Source: Vibrio sp. ED004 (GTDB lineage: Bacteria; Pseudomonadota; Gammaproteobacteria; Enterobacterales; Vibrionaceae). From it: 64,000 nt of DNA. The stretch spans positions 1,984,001-2,048,000 of the forward strand of contig NZ_CP066149.1 in assembly GCF_023206395.1 (NCBI RefSeq), in the 5' to 3' direction. A program made the translations under genes and the position numbers. Shown in pieces: positions 27,343 to 36,929 of this stretch. The first letter of the stretch is position 1. Each line of letters starts with the position of its first letter. The notes under the pieces were generated by a model. It was not told the DNA's origin, searched no databases, and saw only the letters and a program-made list of their open reading frames with translations.

Positions 27343-28104
27343 CGACTTTGTTGCGTAATTCAATGAAACTCAATCCAGAGCCTACGATCTGATCAGCTAT
27401 GTCCACTCTCTCGTAGCCATATGCCTAAACCTCGTTACAAAAAACAACTGGAAGCAATACAACCAATCACTCATTAACCGTGGTTCTCTGACCTTTTCGA
27501 TTGATGAGGAGGCAATAATCGGGTGGGCGCAAAGCAAACAAAATAAGCGCAGGAGGCCACGTCGGTTCAGTGATTTAGCTATCACGACACTTTTGTTTTT
27601 TCTATGCCACTGAAAGCGCTGCAAGGATTTATAGACTCGATATTTAGGTTAGCCCATGTACTGTTAAGTTGTCCGCATTACACCTACATCAGTCGTAGAG
27701 CTCAGCAAATTGAGAGCTCGCTTACGACTAAAGTGAGAGGATAGATACAGCACCGAGCCATTGATACTACTGATCTTAAGGTTTATGGCGAAGGTAAATG
27801 GAAAGTCAAAAAGCAGGGGGCAGATGGCAAGCGTAGAGTCTGGCGAAAGCTGCATATTGCCGTCGATACAAGCACTCATGAGATCATTGCCGCCGAGCTT
27901 AGTTGATCAACGGGTACAGATGGAGAAGCACTTACTTATTGAACCAAACACGCCGAAGTAACCTTGAGGTGGGTGGCACTTACGCGATGATAAAAGCGTT
28001 GAACAAGCTTACTGGGTTCGGTATGCATGAAAATTGTTGTATTGACTAAGAAACACATGAAACAGGGTTGTTCTACCTCTAAATTTAATTACGCAACAAA
28101 GCCC
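27343..28104 (+). mobile_element. Degenerate IS5-family (IS903-like) remnant
   Basis: Ends resemble the intact copy at 51245: CTTTGTTGCGTAATT at the left and AATTACGCAACAAAGCC at the right. Inside, fragments of the transposase (PKPRYK, INRGSLTF, FIDSIFRLAHV, KVYGEGKWKVKK) are spread over several frames with deletions and stop codons. It is non-functional. The next gene is a J-domain protein, an arrangement repeated at 43131-45253. Confidence 0.85.
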
Positions 28105-28403
28105 AATTCACTTTTCTTTTTCATGTATAGATACCTGTTGTTATGTGTTTGATATATAAATTATTGTTTGTTTTTGGTCTATTTATATGTGAGGTGTATC
28201 AATAGGTGGGCTGCTACTTGTCAGGTATTGTCGAAACCGATTTTTTTCGTGATTGTTGTGGCAGATGTAAGTGTATTTAGTGCGTCCCGTCACTTCATTC
28301 CTATTGACGCGGAACGAGATCGTCATTGTCAATGGGAATCGAAGCATGATTGTTATCAAAATGAAGCATCTTACTTTTTTGAACCATGGATACGCGATAG
28401 ACT

Positions 28404-29612
28404 GTGGGCATCACTCTCAATGACTCTCGCATTATGACAACAGCTCCTCTTTCTTTTTTAACAACGACCTCATCCTCCCCAAAGCAGAAGAATAAGCTTA
28501 ACCAGTTATGGGAGGAGGTAGGAAAAAAACAACGACGTATCGAACGTTATCAAGCCAAGTTGGATGATTTTTATCATGACTTCAAAGCATCGACTGAAAA
28601 GCAAGAACGCGCTGTATGCCGAGCAGCTGAGAAATGGATTCATCACCTGCTTACTTTTGTCCCGCGCAAAACGATTAAAGGGCCGCAGCGCGAAGCTCTT
28701 TACGATTGGATACAAGAAGAGTTGAGCATTTTAGAGTCAAACCCCTTTAATCCTGTGGACTCGAGAGTGTTACGTGAGGCATTCAATCAAGCGCTTTTGG
28801 CATTACCATCGAACCAAGCTGAAGACATCTCGATAACGGAAGGTCAAATAGAGGCGTTTCGCGAAGAGATATCCATGATGCTGGGTTACGAGCTTGATGT
28901 CAGCGATGACGAATTAATGGCCATGGTCAAGGACCCTCAGAAGTTTCACGACTATCTGCAAAGCGTGGTGGCTGAAGAAATGGAAGAGGAACATGTTGAA
29001 GAGGATGGCATCGAGTGGGGAGGTGAAGACTCTTTCTCTCAAGCCGATGACGAAAATCACTTCGAGCCGTCACATTATCAAGCGAGCGATGCGCTTTACA
29101 GCGATAAGCAGATAACCAAGTTGTATCGCCAACTGGCCAAACAATTGCACCCAGATAAAGAAACGGACGAAAAGAAGAAGTCAGAGAAAAGTGCGCTCAT
29201 GCAGCAACTGTCACAAGCGAAGAAAGACAAAGATGTAGTGGCTTTGTTTATACTGGCCCAGCAACACCTCCCTGAGCATGAGATGGTGATGGATGAAGGG
29301 ATGCTTGAACGCTTAAAGATGACGCTAACTGAAAAAATTGAGCAATTAAATATGGATTATCAAGAGCTTCGGCATGGCGGTGATATCAAAAGTATCCTTT
29401 GGCAACGGTTTGGTGGAGGGAACAAAGCGTCACGTCAGAAAGGATTAAGAGAGTATCGCGCTCATTTGCAAAAAGAGTCACAAGATCTTCTCGCTCAATG
29501 CCAAGAGGTCAAAACGGTTAAGCAATTACAGCAGCGTTTAAAGCTGCGTATTGAGGCGTCTCGCTTTAACAATCCGTTTTTTCAAATAGATCCTTCTGAG
29601 TTGTTTTCCTGA
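28404..29612 (+). CDS. J-domain protein (copy 1, HPD intact)
   Basis: A 402-aa cytoplasmic protein. The N-terminal 110 residues are a charged coiled-coil-like helix region (LNQLWEEVGKKQRRIERYQAKL), the centre is acidic, and a J-domain-like segment follows with QLHPDK (H249, P250, D251), the motif that stimulates the ATPase of DnaK. The C-terminus is again helical and charged. Such proteins are found in Vibrio genomes; their client is unknown. The start is uncertain: GTG at 28404 or ATG at 28434, neither with a clear ribosome binding site; the paralogue at 44072 has ATG at the position matching 28404. It is flanked by IS5 copies on both sides. Confidence 0.8.
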   Translation: MGITLNDSRIMTTAPLSFLTTTSSSPKQKNKLNQLWEEVGKKQRRIERYQAKLDDFYHDFKASTEKQERAVCRAAEKWIHHLLTFVPRKTIKGPQREALYDWIQEELSILESNPFNPVDSRVLREAFNQALLALPSNQAEDISITEGQIEAFREEISMMLGYELDVSDDELMAMVKDPQKFHDYLQSVVAEEMEEEHVEEDGIEWGGEDSFSQADDENHFEPSHYQASDALYSDKQITKLYRQLAKQLHPDKETDEKKKSEKSALMQQLSQAKKDKDVVALFILAQQHLPEHEMVMDEGMLERLKMTLTEKIEQLNMDYQELRHGGDIKSILWQRFGGGNKASRQKGLREYRAHLQKESQDLLAQCQEVKTVKQLQQRLKLRIEASRFNNPFFQIDPSELFS

Positions 29613-29618
29613 TTGTGT

Positions 29619-30671
29619 GGCTTTGTTGCTTAAATCGATGGAACTAAATCAAGAAGCTACGATCTGATCGGCTACACTCATCAATCATCGTAGCCTTATG
29701 CCGAAACCTCGTTACAAAACAACTAACTGGAAGCAGTATAATCAAGCCTTAATCAACCGTGGCTCTCTGACCTTTTGGATTGATGAGGAAGCGATAGCCG
29801 AGTGGAAGCAAAACAAACAAGGAAAACGTGGTAGACCTCGCCGATTTAGCGACTTAGCCATTACTACCGCACTGATGGTGAAACGCGTTTTCTCTATGCC
29901 ATTGAGAGCGCTGCAAGGTTTTCTAGACTCCGTATTTAAGCTGGCTAACATCCCGCTTGTTTGCCCCCACTACACCTGTATAAGCCGCCGAGCTAAGGAA
30001 GTTGAGGTTTCATTTAAAACTAAAACCAGAGGCGCAATACAACATCTGGCTATTGATGCCACTGGTCTCAAGGTTTATGGCGAAGGTGAATGGAAGGTCA
30101 AGAAGCATGGTACTGATGGGAAGCGCAGAGTCTGGCGTAAGCTGCACATCGCAGTAGATACAATCACCCACGAAATAGTTGCAGCAGAGCTGAGTTTATC
30201 TAACGTAACCGATGCCGAAGTGCTCCCCAACTTACTTAAGCAGACATGTCGTAAAATCATTGAGATATCAGGTGATGGAGCTTATGACACAAGGAATTGC
30301 CATGATGCTATACGAATTAAGCGAGCGATTCCTCTCATCCCGCCACGAGAAGGAGCAGCCTTCTGGGAGCAAGGACACCCTCGTAATTTAGCGGTAGGTT
30401 GCCAGAAGCTCTATGGCTCCAACAAGAAGTGGAAAAAGCGGTATGGCTATCATAAGCGCTCTCTATCAGAAACCGCAATGTACCGAGTAAAACAGCTGCT
30501 AGGTGGGAAATTAAGCCTGAGGAACACAACGCTCAAGTTGGCGAGACTTACGCTATGATTAAAGCCCTGAATAAGCTTACAGGGCTTGGTATGCCTGAAA
30601 CACAGTATGTCGGTTAAGAATTAAGCACAATGGGGCAGGCATGCCTTCTCTCTGAATTAAGCAACAAAGCC
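29619..30671 (+). mobile_element. IS5-family (IS903-like) copy A, frameshifted
   Basis: A 1053-bp element with inverted ends GGCTTTGTTGCTTAA / TTAAGCAACAAAGCC. It is almost identical to the intact copy at 51245-52298 but lacks one T near 30525. There is no matching 9-bp target duplication on the two sides (TGATTGTGT against AAGTGAAAG), so at least one flank has been rearranged since insertion. Confidence 0.95.
29698..30617 (+). pseudogene. IS5 transposase with a 1-base deletion near the C-terminus
   Basis: The DDE transposase reads normally to residue about 276 and then shifts frame where GGAACACAACG replaces GGAACTACAACG (near 30525), giving a 286-aa product in place of 306 aa. Two further differences from the intact copy are Gly for Ala (IDATG) and Cys for Arg (KQTCRK). 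The DDE core (ID-A, D-G-A-Y-D, and the later E) precedes the shift, but the altered C-terminus makes activity doubtful. Confidence 0.9.
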
Positions 30672-30673
30672 AA

Positions 30674-30858
30674 GTGAAAGAAGAGCTAGACATCGTGCCT
30701 GCTAAAATCCGTGTCCTGGAATATATGCAAGAGAAAGCTGTCTTTGATGATAAAGATGAGACTCAATATGTCATCACGGATCCGTTGCCAAAGCATCCGC
30801 TAGTAGCCTTGTCGCTAACGTCATTAACTCAAAACACGTCGATGGATTACCCGCGTTA
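30674..30858 (+). pseudogene. IS66 TnpC fragment
   Basis: The product KEELDIVPAKIRVLEYMQEKA matches the N-terminal zinc-ribbon region of IS66 TnpC (EELDxVPAxxxVxxxxRxKYAC). A second segment in another frame reads LVANVINSKHVDGLP, the following TnpC block. The rest of the gene is missing. It directly abuts the right end of IS5 copy A. Confidence 0.75.
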
Positions 30859-30946
30859 AATTTTAATAAAGGGTTATATTTGAAGTGACAATGAGAGGTG
30901 CCGCTATCGATAAGGCGTCAACAGGCTTGGTAAATGCCTATAGGGC

Positions 30947-31210
30947 CTAAACCAATCTAGATTCACTATTGGTGATTTGGTTTAATTTTTTACTGAAGTT
31001 ACCTCTGTTGATACTTAAAATCCTTGCGGCCTTTGATTGATTGCCGCGCGTATGAGTTATCAACTCAGTGAACAATATTTCTAATACCGCAGGAGTAACC
31101 CAAGACATATCAGGGTTCGCTGACTTTGTATCAAACCATATGGGTTCAAGTTCTTGTCGGATAAGCTTCTTAAAATGATCTTTGTCGATTGGGCTTAGTT
31201 GGTCATTCAT
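30947..31210 (-). CDS. Small Fis-like DNA-binding protein
   Basis: An 87-aa protein whose C-terminal 35 residues (ELITHTRGNQSKAARILSINRGNFSKKL) match the Fis-type helix-turn-helix; compare [24 protein letters not shown] in Fis. The N-terminal half lacks the usual Fis beta-hairpin sequence. It would bind DNA as a dimer and could regulate nearby accessory genes or assist site-specific recombination. It is a divergent homologue, not the housekeeping Fis, and it lies alone among IS elements. Confidence 0.75.
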   Translation of the reverse strand: MNDQLSPIDKDHFKKLIRQELEPIWFDTKSANPDMSWVTPAVLEILFTELITHTRGNQSKAARILSINRGNFSKKLNQITNSESRLV

Positions 31211-31452
31211 ATAAATTTAAGGTGATTAATCGATTTTATTATTGGGACTAAACTATCACAAGTTCGCCTCAAAGTCTGCGACTCATGGATTGATGTCATG
31301 CATGATTTGACTTGAACGCCATCGGAAAAACACCATTAAGGCACCTATTACCGAACCGATGAAAGACGCTGCTGACGGTGGACAGCAAAGTTCGCTACCT
31401 CGACAATAAAGATTAGAACTATACCCGTCCAACTTGAAGGTGCAGGCTTGAG

Positions 31453-32600
31453 TGATCTGCTCCAGTTAGACTGGACACCGCATTAAGCGACATGTTGTTT
31501 TTCAAAGTTAACTGGGCTTAGATACCTAAGAGCACTGTGCCTTCTTGTTCGATTATAATCAACTTCAATGTATTCAAAAACCGCTTGGCGCATCTCTTCT
31601 CGGGTCATTATCGGCTCGTATTGGACAGCTTCTACTTTCATTGAGTGAAAAAAGCTTTCAACACAGGCGTTATCCCAACAATTTCCCTTCCTACTCATGC
31701 TTTGTTTTAGATTATGGGCGGCGATTAAATCTCGGTAGTCTTTTGAGCAATATTGGCTACCTCTATCACTATGGATAATCACTTCTTCTGGCATGCCTCT
31801 ACGGAACAATGCCATTGATAGTGCATCACAGACCAGAGTTGCGGTCATTCTGGTGCTCATTGACCAACCAACGACTTGTCATGAGAACAAGTCGATAATA
31901 ACGGCTAAATACATCCAGCCTTCGCTTGTCGCTAGATAGGTGATGTCTTCAGCCCATTTTTGGTTCGGTGCTGTCGCATTAAAGTCTTGCTCAAGCAAGT
32001 TCGGGGCAACAGGAAGCCTATGCTTACTGTCTGTCGTACATTTGAACTTACGGGCAGCCTTCGCGACTAAGCTCTGGCGTTTCATGCTCGCGGCAATGGT
32101 TTTTACATCGTGCTTTATTACCATTTGCCTCAAGTTCTTTTTGAATGCGCCTTGCACCGTCGCGTTCTTTTTTATCATCAAAGGCTTCTCGAACTTTGCT
32201 ATCAAGCTGCTTTCGGTGCTCGTTGCGTTGAGTGACTTTATGACGATTATCAATCCAATAATAAAACCCACTTCGAGAAACCCCTAACACCTTAGCCATA
32301 CGGACAAGCCTATATTGCATCAGGTGTTCGAGCATAAACTCATAGCAATCTACTTTAGATTTTTCGCGAAGTAGGTGGCGGCCTTTTTACGATATCTAGC
32401 TCTTCAGCTTGCTCTGCTAATAATCGTTTGAGCTTGGCATTTTCAGTGGCGAGCTCTCTTTCTCTATCGCTAATTTTCGCGTCTTTTTTGACGGCTTTAC
32501 GCCATCCATAAATTTGAGATTCATATAACGATAGTTGCAGGTTTGAGTGATATCCATACACTTGTTTTGACAACTAAGGATGGGCGTTATGACGACAAAA
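31453..32600 (-). mobile_element. IS3-family copy, degenerate (left of the fimbrial operon)
   Basis: The left end TGATCTGCTCCAGTTAGAC mirrors the right end of the copy at 36990-38036. OrfA (about 32355-32573) retains the leucine-zipper segment DRERELATENAKLKRLLAEQ. OrfB is split into at least three pieces (31483-31860, 31879-32271, 32048-32335) by frameshifts and a stop, including a CATGAGAACAAG sequence where the intact copy has CGTGAGTACAAG. The other copy is in opposite orientation, so the pair brackets the fimbrial genes. Confidence 0.88.
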
Positions 32601-33027
32601 GCCGCTTCCATAACAGGGTAAACTTGGTTGATGTGAGAAGTATTTTTTACTTTTTTAGCTGCATAATTATAAACATGCTAGTTCCTTATTTTTTCACCTC
32701 ATGATCGTCTAATCGCGACTATCAGAAAAAGTTCAAATGAAAAATTAAACTCTTTAATTTCAACAATTAAATTGCGATCCCGCCCTTTTTAAACGCTGGA
32801 ATTAAAATGCTCTAGCCGTGGCAAGAAAGCCGGAATGATGGCAAACAAAGTGAGTGATCTGATTAATAAATTACAGAGATAATAAATTTTTTTTATAAAA
32901 TAGTTTGCACGTAGGAAAATTTTGACTAACTTTAAAAAGCACTGCAACTGAGGGCGTATATCAAATTTAATTGATAATGAAATCAATTGCTTGCTATTTA
33001 TGGAAAATTAACTTGTAAGGAATTAAC
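32601..33027. other. AT-rich leader upstream of the fimbrial operon
   Basis: No gene is supported. Near 32815-32881 a + strand frame reads RGKKAGMMANKVSDLINKLQR before a stop, which could be the 3' remnant of a lost gene. The last 150 bases are very AT-rich and must contain the promoter and the AAGGAATTAAC ribosome binding site of the fimbrial subunit. Confidence 0.4.
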
Positions 33028-33543
33028 ATGAAAAAAATACTATTTTTGGTCGGGGTATCTAGTTGCCTCTTAACTGGCCAAGCTCTAGCTACAAGTGGCA
33101 ATGCGACTTTAAGCTCTTCAGGTAACCTTGTAGCTTCTAGTTGTGACTTTGAGCTTCAAGATACCACTGGATCAGCTCTTTCATCTGTCTCTCTGCCGGA
33201 TATTAGTGAATCTACTGTTTTCAAGTTGTCAAATAATGGGATAGCATCAGACGATTTCGGTAGTCCTTTCCAACTGGCATTTAGCAATTGTGAAAATACT
33301 GAAAGTATCCGTATGACTTATTCAGAAGATGCGCAAACGGGTACTGCTGAAGGGGTAAATTTAGTCTTGGTTGATGCATCGGTAAAACAAGACCCGTCTA
33401 GCATTCCAAACTTATTCATATCGGGCGCATCGACTGGCGTTAAGCAATTCTCTATCAACTATGAGAGAAATGTAGAGAATAATGAAGACGTAGTTATAGG
33501 TAGTGCAGCTAAGGTTTTTAACTTTGTTGTTACATATCTGTAG
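33028..33543 (+). CDS. Fimbrial major subunit-like protein
   Basis: A 171-aa protein with a signal peptide MKKILFLVGVSSCLLTGQALA and a mature part of about 150 residues. Two cysteines (in SSCDFEL and FSNCENT) lie at the spacing expected for the pilin disulfide, and the C-terminus ends in alternating hydrophobic residues and a penultimate Tyr (FNFVVTYL), as in donor-strand-exchanged pilins. It should be the structural pilin exported by the usher downstream. AAGGAATTAAC precedes the ATG. No separate tip adhesin gene is present in the cluster. Confidence 0.8.
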   Translation: MKKILFLVGVSSCLLTGQALATSGNATLSSSGNLVASSCDFELQDTTGSALSSVSLPDISESTVFKLSNNGIASDDFGSPFQLAFSNCENTESIRMTYSEDAQTGTAEGVNLVLVDASVKQDPSSIPNLFISGASTGVKQFSINYERNVENNEDVVIGSAAKVFNFVVTYL

Positions 33544-35758
33544 TTATATTTTAAAAAAAACCACGCTGCTTACAGCGTGGTTTTTAATCATATTCAGTAG
33601 CTTCTCTGCTCTATCTCAAGGTGGGCAGCATATCTTTATAAATCCCAAAAAGGGTATGTCTTCGGTTTTATTCTACAATGATTATTTGAAAGAAGCTGGA
33701 AGCGGGTATTTCCTAGTGGATACTATAAATAAAAAATCTTACTCGGAGGTGAGATTTGGAATAGAAAATGGCATAAGATATTTTTGTGTCGACAATGATT
33801 TCTTCAGTTTTATAGATAATATAGATGATATTAGCGACGGAGAGTGTGTTACATTTCCATCACAATCTAAGAAACATCGTTGGGCTCATGATTTTGATCC
33901 AAAAAGAAATAGGCTCAAAATTTATATTCCTGACCAAGTTTTTTATGACAATAACTTTAATATCGATAGCTTTTCTTATGGCGATTCTGTCGCTAAACTC
34001 AACTACAAGTTATCAATAAATAAAAAGGAGAGTAAAAAGGCCGAACTTAGTTCAAGATTAGATTTAGATGTAAATCTAAAAAAGGTTATGTTAAGAATGA
34101 AAGGTGATACAAATGGAAGAAATAATAATGTTAATTTCGCATACATGAGGAAAGACATCGACAGCTTACAATCCTATTTTAAATTAGGTTATGACTATTT
34201 ATATAATGATGCTACGTCTGACAATTTCTATGGCATCACTTTGATGAGTAATAATGAGTTAAGAAACAATGCATCTGGTTCACAGGTTGATTATATTTAT
34301 GGTAATGCAAAAGTAGATTCTACAGTAAAAATAATACTTGGTGATGAAATAATAAAAGAGATTCGAGTCTTGAGTGGTGAGTTTAGTGTATCAAAACCCC
34401 TTACTTCGAGTAATGAAAATTTTAAGGTTTTGATTGAGGGAGATGATGGAAGTGAAGATTCATTTTTTGTTAGTAATTCTGGTTACTCAGGTACTGTACC
34501 CTATCAATACAATCTAACTTTAGGAAATTTTGAAGATAGCAAACAGGCTTTCATGTATTTTGATAACAGTAAAAGATTAACTAATACGTTAACTTTGGGG
34601 GCAAAGTACTTGCTTTCTAGAAACATAGGTTTACTTGGGTTTTCTCCAACATTAAATTATGATAATTTTATAATTAACTATAAGATTGACAATGTCTTTA
34701 AAGATGATGGTTATTATGGAATATCTAGATATAATATGAATTATAATAATTCAGATTTAGGGATGGCTTTTGGTGGTAATGTTTCCTTTAAAGCTTATGA
34801 AAGAAACATTGATGCAAATTATAGTGATAATGCTTACATTTATATGATCAAGTCGGTTTATAGCAATAGTTCTATTAAGTTTGATTATAATTATGCAATA
34901 AATGAAAATAAAAAAAATTACGGAGCAATATTCAACACATACTTACTTTCAGGTCAAGCTAATTTATCTTTAGGCGCTAGGCTAGGAGACGATGACCAGA
35001 TATTTGCTTCTATAAGAATTCCACTTGGTTCCGGTATTTTAACTAGCCGTTATCGAAGAGAGTCAAATGAAAATATATTTGATAATGATTACCAAGTTAG
35101 AGATGGAAAAAATAGATACTCATTCGGTGCGTCTTCTAAACGTAGTGATGTTTATGAATCTGGAAGAATAAGCATATCTCATTATGGTGATAAGGCAGAA
35201 TTTAACGCTAGATACAATAACTTTAATGATAGTAATAATTACTTTTCAGAAGTTAAAGGTTTTGCTTTGTATGATGGTGAAAGTGTCTATCTAAACTCTG
35301 ATAGAATTCATACTGGTTATGTTTTAAGTGGTCCAAAAAAATTGGAGGTAAATGGCAACCCTATGGGTGACGATGGTTATTATGTAGGCTCGGTATCTTC
35401 ATTTAAAGAAGCCTCAATTCCAATAAGAGATACAAGTGTATTTTCTCAATCTGACGTCTATGAAAGCATAAAACTTAGAGGTGGTGGTGTGAAATTTATA
35501 AAAGTAGATAAATTGGATAAACATTTCGACTATGTTTTCATCGTTAAATCTAAATTAGGAAATGCGATTGAATCTGGTTCTAAAATATTCGACAAAAATG
35601 GAAAGTATTTATCAAGTGTTAAAAATAGAGGTGTTGTTAATTTTACATCCAAGGATGAATCTTTAAGTTTAATTATAAAGAGCGGCGATGACGAATGTAA
35701 AATAAATGTTGTAAATCCTTATGTTGATGAATTGAAAATTTTAAATTGTTTAAATTGA
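33503..35758 (+). CDS. Outer-membrane fimbrial usher
   Basis: About 735-751 aa, somewhat short for an usher (usually 800-850). After the signal peptide (KKTTLLTAWFLIIFSSFSALS) comes an N-terminal domain, then IYIPDQVF, the equivalent of the usher VPQ motif, a long alternating beta-barrel region with Tyr/Asn-rich strands, and C-terminal domains ending in a Cys pair. The frame opens at ATG 33503 inside the pilin gene, which would put 15 odd residues before the signal peptide. TTG at 33524 or 33527, behind AAGG, are plausible alternatives, so the start is unsettled. A terminator-like hairpin lies inside its signal-peptide codons. The gene is AT-rich, unlike its IS neighbours. Confidence 0.85.
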   Translation: MQLRFLTLLLHICSYILKKTTLLTAWFLIIFSSFSALSQGGQHIFINPKKGMSSVLFYNDYLKEAGSGYFLVDTINKKSYSEVRFGIENGIRYFCVDNDFFSFIDNIDDISDGECVTFPSQSKKHRWAHDFDPKRNRLKIYIPDQVFYDNNFNIDSFSYGDSVAKLNYKLSINKKESKKAELSSRLDLDVNLKKVMLRMKGDTNGRNNNVNFAYMRKDIDSLQSYFKLGYDYLYNDATSDNFYGITLMSNNELRNNASGSQVDYIYGNAKVDSTVKIILGDEIIKEIRVLSGEFSVSKPLTSSNENFKVLIEGDDGSEDSFFVSNSGYSGTVPYQYNLTLGNFEDSKQAFMYFDNSKRLTNTLTLGAKYLLSRNIGLLGFSPTLNYDNFIINYKIDNVFKDDGYYGISRYNMNYNNSDLGMAFGGNVSFKAYERNIDANYSDNAYIYMIKSVYSNSSIKFDYNYAINENKKNYGAIFNTYLLSGQANLSLGARLGDDDQIFASIRIPLGSGILTSRYRRESNENIFDNDYQVRDGKNRYSFGASSKRSDVYESGRISISHYGDKAEFNARYNNFNDSNNYFSEVKGFALYDGESVYLNSDRIHTGYVLSGPKKLEVNGNPMGDDGYYVGSVSSFKEASIPIRDTSVFSQSDVYESIKLRGGGVKFIKVDKLDKHFDYVFIVKSKLGNAIESGSKIFDKNGKYLSSVKNRGVVNFTSKDESLSLIIKSGDDECKINVVNPYVDELKILNCLN
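33556..33585 (+). terminator. Attenuator-like hairpin after the pilin gene, inside the usher frame
   Basis: CCACGCTG and CAGCGTGG form a perfect 8-bp stem around CTTA, with A-run on the left and five T on the right, 13 bases after the pilin stop. It has full intrinsic-terminator shape but also encodes part of the usher signal peptide (TTLLTAWF). Partial termination here would give much more pilin than usher mRNA. Confidence 0.8.
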
Positions 35759-35766
35759 GGTTTTTT

Positions 35767-36366
35767 ATGAAGATGCTCGCACTAATTTTTTTATTTTATT
35801 CTTCTTATTCTTTTAGTATTGTAATCTCTCCGCCTGTTATTAACTTTAAAAATAACAACAACCATTTTGAATTAAAACTATCCAACGGGGCTGATGTGGA
35901 CAAGGCAGTTTTCATTGAACCCGAATATATAAATGATAGTTTTTTTTATTTAATATCAAATACTGATTCGTTAATTCTTCCTGCAAAAAGTTTTGCTAAA
36001 ATACAATTGAAAATATTAGGTGAATTCGATGAGAAACGAGAACACTTGTTGTACCTTAATATAACTGAAATGATTAAAAACCCACCTAATGATAATAATA
36101 CAGGTTATCTATCAATAACAAACAAGCTTAAAGTAATTATAACACCAAGATTTTTCGAGAAATATAAGTTGTCAGTTGAAGGGGGAGAGTTAGTTAATGC
36201 CGGCCCTAAATATGTACAACTGATGTCAATTAACTGTGATGACAATACGGAATTAATAGATGAAACCTTAATGGAACCTTTCACTTCCTTACCCATAAAT
36301 GAGAATTGTAACCCTACCTATTATAAAGAATCCGTATTGGGAAGAGTTAGAAAAATTTCATTTTGA
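35767..36366 (+). CDS. Periplasmic fimbrial chaperone
   Basis: A PapD-like pilus chaperone of 199 aa. The start at ATG 35767 is chosen because GAGG lies six bases upstream and the product begins with a signal peptide, MKMLALIFLFYSSYSFS; an in-frame ATG at 35746 lies inside the usher. The mature protein starts IVISPPVINF, the usual chaperone first strand, followed by two short immunoglobulin-like domains. It would fold pilin and hand it to the usher. It is the last gene; the order pilin-usher-chaperone differs from the common pilin-chaperone-usher. Confidence 0.75.
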   Translation: MKMLALIFLFYSSYSFSIVISPPVINFKNNNNHFELKLSNGADVDKAVFIEPEYINDSFFYLISNTDSLILPAKSFAKIQLKILGEFDEKREHLLYLNITEMIKNPPNDNNTGYLSITNKLKVIITPRFFEKYKLSVEGGELVNAGPKYVQLMSINCDDNTELIDETLMEPFTSLPINENCNPTYYKESVLGRVRKISF

Positions 36367-36386
36367 TTTACTGGTGTTTATTGATT

Positions 36387-36420
36387 CTCGGCTATCGATT
36401 AGTGATAGCCAAGAGCTTTT
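36387..36420 (+). terminator. Terminator-like hairpin after the fimbrial chaperone
   Basis: GGCTATC and GATAGCC form a 7-bp stem with flanking partial pairing (CTC/GAG), followed by CTTTT. It lies 20 bases beyond the chaperone stop and likely ends the fimbrial transcript. Confidence 0.6.
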
Positions 36421-36431
36421 AGGAGGTTAGG

Positions 36432-36556
36432 ATGCTGGCAATTGAAATGCTAACACCATACAAGGGTTACGCACTATTGATTTAGATAACGGTAGAGAGG
36501 TCGCTGGTCATCAGAAGATCGTCAATGCATTAAGATTCACACTTTCCCAAACTTAA
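36432..36556 (+). pseudogene. Short decayed gene after the fimbrial operon
   Basis: AGGAGG lies five bases before an ATG at 36432, but the frame closes after 17 codons. A second frame continues as NANTIQGLRTIDLDNG then REVAGHQKIVNALRFTLSQ to a stop at 36556, which has the look of real coding sequence. A frameshift in an originally longer small gene is likely. Family not recognised. Confidence 0.4.
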
Positions 36557-36569
36557 AAGCGAGTCGTCT

Positions 36570-36773
36570 ATGACTTTACAATCGTGTGTCATCACTTTCA
36601 CAAATAAAGAAATTCTAGTTGGTCAATCAGTAGAGACTTCTCTCTACCTTTTAGAGTCCCATGTTAACAATTCAATATCTAAAGTAAAAATAAAGACTTA
36701 TGATGGCTTTCAGGAGCGATCGTATACTTTTTTCTCAGTTGAAGAGTCTCTTGAAACCCTTATGAATCTCTAA
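36570..36773 (+). CDS. Hypothetical 67-aa protein
   Basis: A short frame with balanced composition (MTLQSCVITFTNKEILVGQ at the start, ending SVEESLETLMNL), no signal peptide and no recognised family. No clear Shine-Dalgarno precedes it. It could be a genuine small gene or a fragment of the decayed gene just upstream. Confidence 0.35.
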   Translation: MTLQSCVITFTNKEILVGQSVETSLYLLESHVNNSISKVKIKTYDGFQERSYTFFSVEESLETLMNL

Positions 36774-36828
36774 TTTTTACGCCTTCAGTTTATCTAAAAG
36801 GCGTTGTTACCTAAACTAGTTGAACCTT

Positions 36829-36892
36829 TTTGACATAAAAAGTGTGATCTTACTCAATTGCTCCCTCTTTTGGTATTGAGTGTTCATTTTGG
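36829..36892 (+). repeat. Dispersed repeat, copy 1
   Basis: A 64-base sequence beginning TTGACATAAAAAGTGTGA and including GGTATTGAGTG recurs at 38687-38750 with about 80% or more identity, in the same orientation, each time a short way after a gene end and before IS fragments. It may be the end of an otherwise lost mobile element. Confidence 0.6.
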
Positions 36893-36929
36893 GAAGAACT
36901 TATGGCTTCATGACGGCCCTATCTGGCAG

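Noticed and set aside
28168..28437. A + strand frame of 89 codons before the first J-domain gene
   Set aside because: It overlaps the conserved leader shared by both J-domain copies and has no protein-like pattern or ribosome binding site.
32789..32986. A - strand frame of 65 codons upstream of the fimbrial operon
   Set aside because: AT-rich low-complexity sequence, no ribosome binding site, and it overlaps a better + strand remnant and the promoter region.
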